The notes below the pieces were generated by a model. It worked only from the letters and a program-made list of their open reading frames with translations, was not told the origin of the DNA and made no database searches. A DNA stretch of 64,000 nt, from positions 8,990,001-9,054,000 of the forward strand of contig NZ_CP108046.1 of the NCBI RefSeq assembly GCF_041435115.1, given 5' to 3'. The stretch comes from Streptomyces sp. NBC_00289 (GTDB taxonomy: Bacteria > Actinomycetota > Actinomycetes > Streptomycetales > Streptomycetaceae). This document shows, piece after piece, positions 59,217 through 64,000 of the stretch (position 1 is its first letter; every line of letters starts with the position of its first letter). The position numbers were made by a program, and so were the translations under genes.

Positions 59217-60437
59217 TTATTGCTCGCGGATGCCCCACGGGGAGCCGTATTCGGTCAGCAGATCCAGGAAGGGCACCGCCGCGAACGCCTCCGGTCCGAG
59301 GACGCCCGCCCCCGACCAGACGCCGGTGGCCAGGAGTTCGAGGGCGACGACCGGGTTGACGGCCGTCTGCCAGACCACCGCCTGACAGCCGTACTCCGCC
59401 ATCGACCACTGGTTGTCGACCACGTGGTACAGGTACACCTCGCGCGGCGCCCCGTCCTTCACACCCCGCACCCAGGTACCCGCACAGGTCTTTCCGCGCA
59501 TCCGCTCGCCCAGCGTCGCCGGGTCGGGCAGACAGGCGGCGACGACGTCCCGGGGGGAGACCGACACCGGGCCGGCGGCGCTCGGCACGGTCACCGGGGT
59601 GGTGCCGTCCAGGCCCAGCAGGTGCAGCGTCCTGAGCGTGTCGATGAACTCCCGGCCCAGGCCGTACTTGAACGTGACCCGGCGCGCGTCGACCCAGCGC
59701 GGCACGAGGAGCACCTCCTCGTGCTCCACGTTCACGCACTCCACCGGGCCGATGCCCTCGGGGAAGTCGAACACCTCCGGCTCGCTGAACGGCTCGGTGG
59801 TGAACCAGCCGCGGTCGGCCTCGTAGACCACCGGCGGGTTGAGGCACTCCTCGATGGTGGTCCAGATGCTGAAGGACGGCGCGAAGTCGTAGCCGTCGAC
59901 GGTCAGGTCGGCGCCGTCGCGGATGCCGATCTCCTCGATCTCGTCGAAGAGTTCGTCGGCCGCGTACCGTGCGAAGACGTCCGAGAGGCCCGGCTCGACG
60001 CCCATGCCGACCAGGGCCAGCGCGCCCGCCTTCTCCCAGTCGGCCGCCTGCGCGAACTGCGCGTCGCCGAGTTTGACGCCGCACTCCTGGTGCGGGCGCT
60101 CGGCGTGCGGCCGGGACAGGGACATCGCCATGTCGAGGTAGGTGGCGCCCGCCGTGCGCGCCGCCCCGAACAGGGGCATCACGAACCGTGGGTCGGTGGC
60201 GTTGAGCAGGACGTCGCACCCGTGCCGTCGCAGCAGCGACGCCACGGCCGCCTCGTCAGCGGCGTCCACGCGCTCGGCACGAAAGCGTGCCCCCGCGTCT
60301 CCCAGGGCGGCGACGGCCGCCTCGGCGCGCGCCGGGTCGTAGTCGGCCACCACCATCTCGTCGAAGAACGGCCGGCGGGCCGCGATCCGGGTGATGGCGG
60401 TACCGACACCGCCGGCTCCGACAAGCAGTACGCGCAT
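59217..60437 (-). CDS. Saccharopine dehydrogenase-family oxidoreductase
   Basis: A 406-residue NAD(P)-binding enzyme. The Rossmann loop is MRVLLVGAGGVGTAITRIA; the family features VLLNATDPRFVMPLFGAARTAG, YLDMAMSL and the C-terminal SMAEYGCQAVVWQTAVNPVVALELL follow. Relatives act as saccharopine reductase or carboxynorspermidine dehydrogenase, but this actinobacterial subgroup has no proven substrate. AGGAG is 8 bp before the ATG. It is divergent from a TetR gene with a shared inverted repeat in the promoter. Confidence 0.85.
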   Translation of the reverse strand: MRVLLVGAGGVGTAITRIAARRPFFDEMVVADYDPARAEAAVAALGDAGARFRAERVDAADEAAVASLLRRHGCDVLLNATDPRFVMPLFGAARTAGATYLDMAMSLSRPHAERPHQECGVKLGDAQFAQAADWEKAGALALVGMGVEPGLSDVFARYAADELFDEIEEIGIRDGADLTVDGYDFAPSFSIWTTIEECLNPPVVYEADRGWFTTEPFSEPEVFDFPEGIGPVECVNVEHEEVLLVPRWVDARRVTFKYGLGREFIDTLRTLHLLGLDGTTPVTVPSAAGPVSVSPRDVVAACLPDPATLGERMRGKTCAGTWVRGVKDGAPREVYLYHVVDNQWSMAEYGCQAVVWQTAVNPVVALELLATGVWSGAGVLGPEAFAAVPFLDLLTEYGSPWGIREQ

Positions 60438-60488
60438 GACTGGAACTCCTGACAGTCGAGGTCGAGGACGTGGGGCCCCTGGCCGGAG

Positions 60489-60526
60489 ATACAACGCCGC
60501 CCCCTCGCGTAAGGTCAATGGCGTTG
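60489..60526 (-). promoter_or_regulatory. Promoter and inverted-repeat operator
   Basis: On the minus strand TTGACC (complement of 60513-60518), 18 bp, TTGTAT (complement of 60489-60494) is a good promoter for the saccharopine dehydrogenase-like gene. The 7-bp inverted repeat CAACGCC (60492-60498) and GGCGTTG (60520-60526) flanks the spacer and -35. Confidence 0.45.
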
Positions 60527-60628
60527 GCATAAGGGCGCGGACAGAGCAGCCGTACGGAGCACGCGTCGGGCCCGCGCGGGGCCCGCGTCGGGGCACGCCG
60601 CAGGGCGGTGTGAAGGAGGTCGGCCGAG

Positions 60629-61351
60629 GTGGCGAAACCGGTGGTGCCCGAGGACAGGAGGCGTCGGCGCCGGCCGACCAAGGGTGGCACCGTGCTGTCC
60701 GAGGGGCTGATCGTGGAGACCGCGCTGCGCATGCTGCGTGAACACGGCGGTGCCGGGCTCACCGCCCGGCGTCTCGGCCTGGCCCTGGACGCCGACCCGA
60801 GCACGCTCTACCGGTACTTCCGGGGCATGGACGACCTGACCCTCGCCATCGGCGACGCGCTCATCGGCCAGGCCCTGGCCGGCTGGCGACCGACGGGCAG
60901 GTGGCGCCCGGACCTGCGCGCCGTCGGCCTGCGCATCCACGCCGCCTACGTCGCCCACCCCCAGGCGGCGCTGCTGACCGCGAACCGGGTCACCGGCCGC
61001 TCGCACGAACTGGCCGCCGACGAGGCAGTACTGGACGTACTGCGCAGGGCCGGCTTTCCCACGCCGGACACGGTGCGCATCTACCACGCCTTCATCGACC
61101 AGACGCTGGCCTTCGCCGCCCTCGACGCCGCCTCGCTGGCCCTGCCGACGGCCTCGCAGCGTGCCGACGAGGACATGTGGCGCTCGACGTACGCCCGGCT
61201 GCCCCGGGCCACCCACCCCCGGATCGCCGAGGCGGCGCCGCTGCTCGCGAGCCGCATGGTCACCAGCGCCTACCCGACGGCCCTGGAGATGCTGCTGGAC
61301 AGCGCGGCGGCCCAGCTGGAGTCGATCGTCTCCCGGGCGGCGTCTCAGTGA
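60629..61351 (+). CDS. TetR-family regulator
   Basis: A 240-residue TetR-family protein with an Arg-rich start (RRRRRRP). HTH: GLIVETALRMLREHGGAGLTARRLGLALDADPSTLYRYF split over two helices. The C-terminal part resembles TetR_C tetracycline-repressor-like domains (HAAYVAHPQAALLTANRV). GTG 60629 has AAGGAGG at about 10 bp. Divergent position suggests it regulates the saccharopine dehydrogenase-like gene; the MFS gene 80 bp downstream is another possible target. Confidence 0.87.
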   Translation: MAKPVVPEDRRRRRRPTKGGTVLSEGLIVETALRMLREHGGAGLTARRLGLALDADPSTLYRYFRGMDDLTLAIGDALIGQALAGWRPTGRWRPDLRAVGLRIHAAYVAHPQAALLTANRVTGRSHELAADEAVLDVLRRAGFPTPDTVRIYHAFIDQTLAFAALDAASLALPTASQRADEDMWRSTYARLPRATHPRIAEAAPLLASRMVTSAYPTALEMLLDSAAAQLESIVSRAASQ

Positions 61352-61431
61352 TCGGAAACGGTCCGTGGCGATCGAAAAGTGCTGCGATAGTGGCACCGAC
61401 GCGATAGATGTAACGAGCAACCAGGAAGTCC

Positions 61432-62730
61432 GTGGACACGAGCGAGAGCAGCACCGAACCGCAGAAGGCGGCGCCCGCGGACGTGCGGGCGCCCCGGCGC
61501 GGATGGCGCCGCTGGGCGATGGACACCCGTCCGCTGCGCCGCCCGGCCTACCGCCGGCTGTGGTCCTCGACGATCGTCACGGCCGTCGGCAGCCAGCTCA
61601 CCGCCGTCGCCGTACCCAAGCAGATCTACGACATCACCGGTTCCTCCGCGTGGGTCGGTGCCGCGAGCCTCGCCGGCCTGCTGCCGCTGGTGGTGTTCGC
61701 GCTGTGGGGCGGGGCCGTGGCCGACAGCGTGGACCGGCGCAAGCTGCTGCTGGTCACCAACATCGGCATAGCCGTCACCTCGCTGCTGTTCTGGCTGCAG
61801 GCCGTGACGGGACTGGAATCGGTGGCCGCGCTGATGTTGCTGCTCGCGGTGCAGCAGGCGTTCTGGGGCCTGAACGCGCCCGCCCGCAACGCCTCCATCG
61901 CGCGCCTGGTTCCCGGCGACGAACTGCCCGCCGCGAACGCCCTCGGCTCGACCGTCATGCAGACCGGCCAGGTGGTCGGGCCGCTGCTGGCCGGCGTCCT
62001 CATCCCCGTCATCGGCCTGCCCGAGCTGTACCTCATCGACGCGCTGGCCCTGTGCGTCACGGTGTGGGCGGTCTACCGGCTGCCCTCGCTCCCGCCTCCG
62101 GCCACCGCGACCGCCCGGCGCGCGGGGCTGCGGGAGATCGTGGCGGGGTTCCGCTACATCGCCGCGCACAAGGTGCTGCTGCTGTCCTTCCTCGCCGACA
62201 TCATCGCGATGGTCTTCGGCATGCCGCGTGCCCTGTTCCCGCAGCTCGCCGCCCAGACGTTCGCCCCCTACGGCGAAGGGCTCGCGCTGGGCCTGCTGTT
62301 CGCGGCCATCCCCATCGGGGCGGTGGTGGGCGGACTGCTCTCGGGCACGTTCTCGCGGGCCCGGCGGCACGGGTGGATGGTCATCGGCGCGGTCGTCGCC
62401 TGGGGCCTGGCCATCACCTGCTCCGGGCTGACCGGGAACCTGTGGCTCGCCGTGGTGTTCCTCGCCCTGGCCGGGGTCGCCGACATGGTGTCCATGGTCT
62501 TCCGCGGGGCGATCCTGCTGTCCGCCGCCACCGACGAGATGCGCGGCCGTATGCAGGGCGTCTTCACCGTCGTGGTCGCGGGCGGCCCGCGACTGGCCGA
62601 CGTCCTGCACGGCACGGCCGGCTCGGCGTTCGGTGCCCGCCCGGCGGTCGCGGGCGGCGGACTGCTGGTCGTCGTCCTCATGCTGGTTCTGGCCTGCACG
62701 GTCCCGGCGCTGCGGCGCTACCGCATCTGA
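61432..62730 (+). CDS. MFS transporter (EntS/DHA3-like)
   Basis: A 432-residue permease with about 12 membrane helices. A charged 35-residue N-terminus precedes PAYRRLWSSTIVTAVGSQLTAVAVPKQIYDITGSS, typical of the DHA3/EntS group (macrolide and enterobactin exporters). Motif-A-like VADSVDRRKLLLVTN is present, and the C-terminal half has EMRGRMQGVFTVVVAGGPRLADV. GTG 61432 has AGGAAG close by. The cargo is unknown. It follows tetR by 80 bp on the same strand. Confidence 0.87.
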   Translation: MDTSESSTEPQKAAPADVRAPRRGWRRWAMDTRPLRRPAYRRLWSSTIVTAVGSQLTAVAVPKQIYDITGSSAWVGAASLAGLLPLVVFALWGGAVADSVDRRKLLLVTNIGIAVTSLLFWLQAVTGLESVAALMLLLAVQQAFWGLNAPARNASIARLVPGDELPAANALGSTVMQTGQVVGPLLAGVLIPVIGLPELYLIDALALCVTVWAVYRLPSLPPPATATARRAGLREIVAGFRYIAAHKVLLLSFLADIIAMVFGMPRALFPQLAAQTFAPYGEGLALGLLFAAIPIGAVVGGLLSGTFSRARRHGWMVIGAVVAWGLAITCSGLTGNLWLAVVFLALAGVADMVSMVFRGAILLSAATDEMRGRMQGVFTVVVAGGPRLADVLHGTAGSAFGARPAVAGGGLLVVVLMLVLACTVPALRRYRI

Positions 62731-62749
62731 CCTCCCACCGCCGCTGTCG

Positions 62750-62776
62750 CCCCGCCGCGTCGGTCGCCCGGCGGGG
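62750..62776. terminator. Bidirectional terminator
   Basis: CCCCGCCG (62750-62757) and CGGCGGGG (62769-62776), 11-nt loop, between the convergent MFS and cNMP-binding genes. Confidence 0.6.
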
Positions 62777-62800
62777 ACCGGCCCGCAGCCGTGTCATGCC

Positions 62801-63256
62801 CTACCGGGTGTCGCGCCGGTGCAGGGCGTAGTGCTCCATGAGCTTGCCCCGGGTCGTCTCCAGCCGGTGGGCGAGGATCTCGGCGACGCTCTGCATCAGC
62901 GTCATCCCGAGCTGCGGATCCTCCTGGCACAGTGCGCGCACGGCCGCCGCGTCGAACTCGTAGGCGCGCACCGGGCTGAAGGCCTCCGCGCCGAAGTCCC
63001 AGCGGTACGGCGGGAAGAGCCAGGACCAGCCGAGCAGGTCGCCCGCGCCCAGGCCGGCGACCGTGACCCGCTGCACGGCCGTCACCTGCTGGTCGAGGGA
63101 GACCGCGCCCGAGCGGATCACCCAGAAGCGGTCGGCCGTGCCTCCGGCCTCGAAGATGCGGGTGTCCTCGGGGAAGGCGACCTCCCGGCCGAGCGCCATC
63201 AGTCGCTGTCGTTGCGGTGGTGGTAGAACGGTCAGCAGTTTCGTCGCTTTGGTCAT
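62801..63256 (-). CDS. Stand-alone cyclic-nucleotide-binding-domain protein
   Basis: A 151-residue Crp-type beta-barrel without a DNA-binding domain. The phosphate-binding cassette equivalent is GLGAGDLLGWSWLFPPYRWDFGAEAF; it lacks the classical RxAT, so cAMP binding is doubtful. The C-terminal helix continues as LMQSVAEILAHRLETTRGKLMEHY. Such single-domain proteins occur next to redox or universal-stress genes in actinobacteria and may be adaptors. ATG 63256; the RBS is weak (complement of CTCCTC at 63265-63270). Confidence 0.82.
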   Translation of the reverse strand: MTKATKLLTVLPPPQRQRLMALGREVAFPEDTRIFEAGGTADRFWVIRSGAVSLDQQVTAVQRVTVAGLGAGDLLGWSWLFPPYRWDFGAEAFSPVRAYEFDAAAVRALCQEDPQLGMTLMQSVAEILAHRLETTRGKLMEHYALHRRDTR

Positions 63257-63381
63257 GAGGCGGGGCTCCTCGCCGGGATCGGTTCCGGTGCTTTCCCTAC
63301 GCCCATTTCAGCGGCTGGCGACGTCCGGGGCACCTCGGCGGACAGAAGTGCCGGGAGGGTGCGTCGCGAGGGCATGAAAAA

Positions 63382-63413
63382 GCCCTGGCTGGACGGGGGA
63401 GACCAGCCAGGGC
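63382..63413 (-). terminator. Intrinsic terminator of the decarboxylase-type gene
   Basis: GCCCTGGCTGG and CCAGCCAGGGC form a perfect 11-bp stem with a 10-nt loop. On the minus strand it is followed by TTTTTC. It lies about 110 bp after the stop of the gene at 63526. Confidence 0.8.
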
Positions 63414-63525
63414 CGTATGCGGTGGCGAACGGGGGACTGTACGGTCGACCCCGTGCCACGTATGAATGAACCGTAAACCATCTACGGGCGTCGTGTGTAC
63501 CGAAAACCCGGTCACGTGACCTGTT

Positions 63526-64000
63526 TCACTCTGTCCGCAACAGGCTTGACTCGGAGCCCGACGCCACCACCCTGATCGTGTCCAGGTCCGGATCGGTGGG
63601 ATCGGGCAGGTTCATGCCCGCGGCCAGCCCGGTGCGCAGATAGCGCAGGACGGGTTCGTCGAGCCGCTCACCAGGCAGGACGGCGGGGATCCCGGGTGGA
63701 TACGGCGTGATCATCTCCGCCGCGACCCGACCGGCCGCCTCGCCCACCGGCACGTGCTCGGCCGGGCCGAAGAACGCGTCCCGGGGAAGCAGCGCCTGGG
63801 GCAGCCGCAGTTCGGACGGCGGCGGCACGTCCACTCGCGGGGCCGGGGGCAGCTCCGGCGCGGCATGTGCGAGGTCCCGCAGCGCGTCGAGCAACTCCTC
63901 GGCCGTCTCCCGGTCGTCGCCGTGGGTGATCTGCGCGCCGATCCGGCGGTGGTCGGTCAGGTGCGCGTCGATGTTGCGGTGTTCGCGCAGCCAGTCGGCG
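63526..64000 (-). CDS. Orn/Lys/Arg decarboxylase-type PLP enzyme, C-terminal part
   Basis: The gene runs off the right edge; the last 157 codons are in the window. The visible protein starts ADWLREHRNIDAHLTDHRRI, continues with AEELLDALRDLA, and contains AAEMITPYPPGIPAVLPGERLDEPVLRYLRTGLAAG, which is the diagnostic C-terminal segment (YPPGIP...PGE) of fold-type-I ornithine/lysine/arginine decarboxylases. The PLP lysine is outside the window. The end SGSESSLLRTE is probably a free tail. Substrate cannot be predicted. Confidence 0.83.
   Translation of the reverse strand, partial: ADWLREHRNIDAHLTDHRRIGAQITHGDDRETAEELLDALRDLAHAAPELPPAPRVDVPPPSELRLPQALLPRDAFFGPAEHVPVGEAAGRVAAEMITPYPPGIPAVLPGERLDEPVLRYLRTGLAAGMNLPDPTDPDLDTIRVVASGSESSLLRTE

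Overview
The window is Streptomyces chromosomal DNA. It is about 70% G+C with strong third-position G/C bias. It carries actinomycete signature genes: a WhiB-family protein, an SsgA-like protein, an F420-dependent LLM-class enzyme, a melC1-melC2 tyrosinase pair, and a sigma-B-type sigma factor beside popR and a clpP3-clpP4 operon. From memory, the sigL / popR / clpP4-clpP3 / RNase H order resembles the SCO7277-SCO7284 part of the S. coelicolor chromosome arm; no alignment was run. No rRNA, tRNA, CRISPR array, IS element or prophage was seen.

Layout. 0-4 kb: RsbW-like ATPase, SigL-like sigma factor, PopR with an SsrA-like C-terminus, and two ClpP subunits, the second lacking the catalytic His. 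4-9 kb: epoxide hydrolase, two VOC proteins, APH-like kinase, RNase HI with a Cys-rich tail, SRPBCC protein. 9-15 kb: tyrosinase operon, FAD monooxygenase, an MFS-TetR operon with a clear tandem operator, aldo/keto reductase. 15-19.5 kb: small stress or envelope proteins, an SsgA-like protein, an unrecognised HTH protein and an F420 oxidoreductase. 19.5-26 kb: serine hydrolase, membrane-anchored pseudokinase, and an unusual operon of TPR protein, polyprenyl synthase and PLP lyase under a palindromic operator. 26-30 kb: AIM24 protein, TerD-CAP-CAP fusion, D,D-peptidase-like hydrolase. 30-39 kb: secreted M4 protease, then a ROK-regulated carbohydrate locus (GH27, GH95, SGNH esterase). 39-45.6 kb: a large LAL regulator and a redox/two-component operon (receiver-TrxR-like fusion, cNMP-binding histidine kinase, UBP zinc finger). 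45.7-51 kb: VOC, Usp, DUF4032, MBL hydrolase, an acyltransferase remnant and AlkB with a LexA-like box. 50.7-58.8 kb: TetR with FAD dehydrogenase, DUF488, M1 peptidase, L,D-transpeptidase and a two-component system. 58.8-64 kb: WhiB, saccharopine-dehydrogenase-like enzyme with divergent TetR, MFS, cNMP-binding protein, and the end of an Orn/Lys/Arg decarboxylase-type gene.

How it fits together. Three minus-strand promoters match the Streptomyces sigma-B consensus (GNNT-N14-16-GGGTAC): before sigL, the SRPBCC gene and the SsgA-like gene. They suggest a local stress regulon. Several regulators sit beside palindromic operators that overlap good promoters, and several genes look leaderless. Overall this reads as an accessory chromosome-arm region rich in stress response, redox sensing, secreted enzymes and small regulator-target modules.
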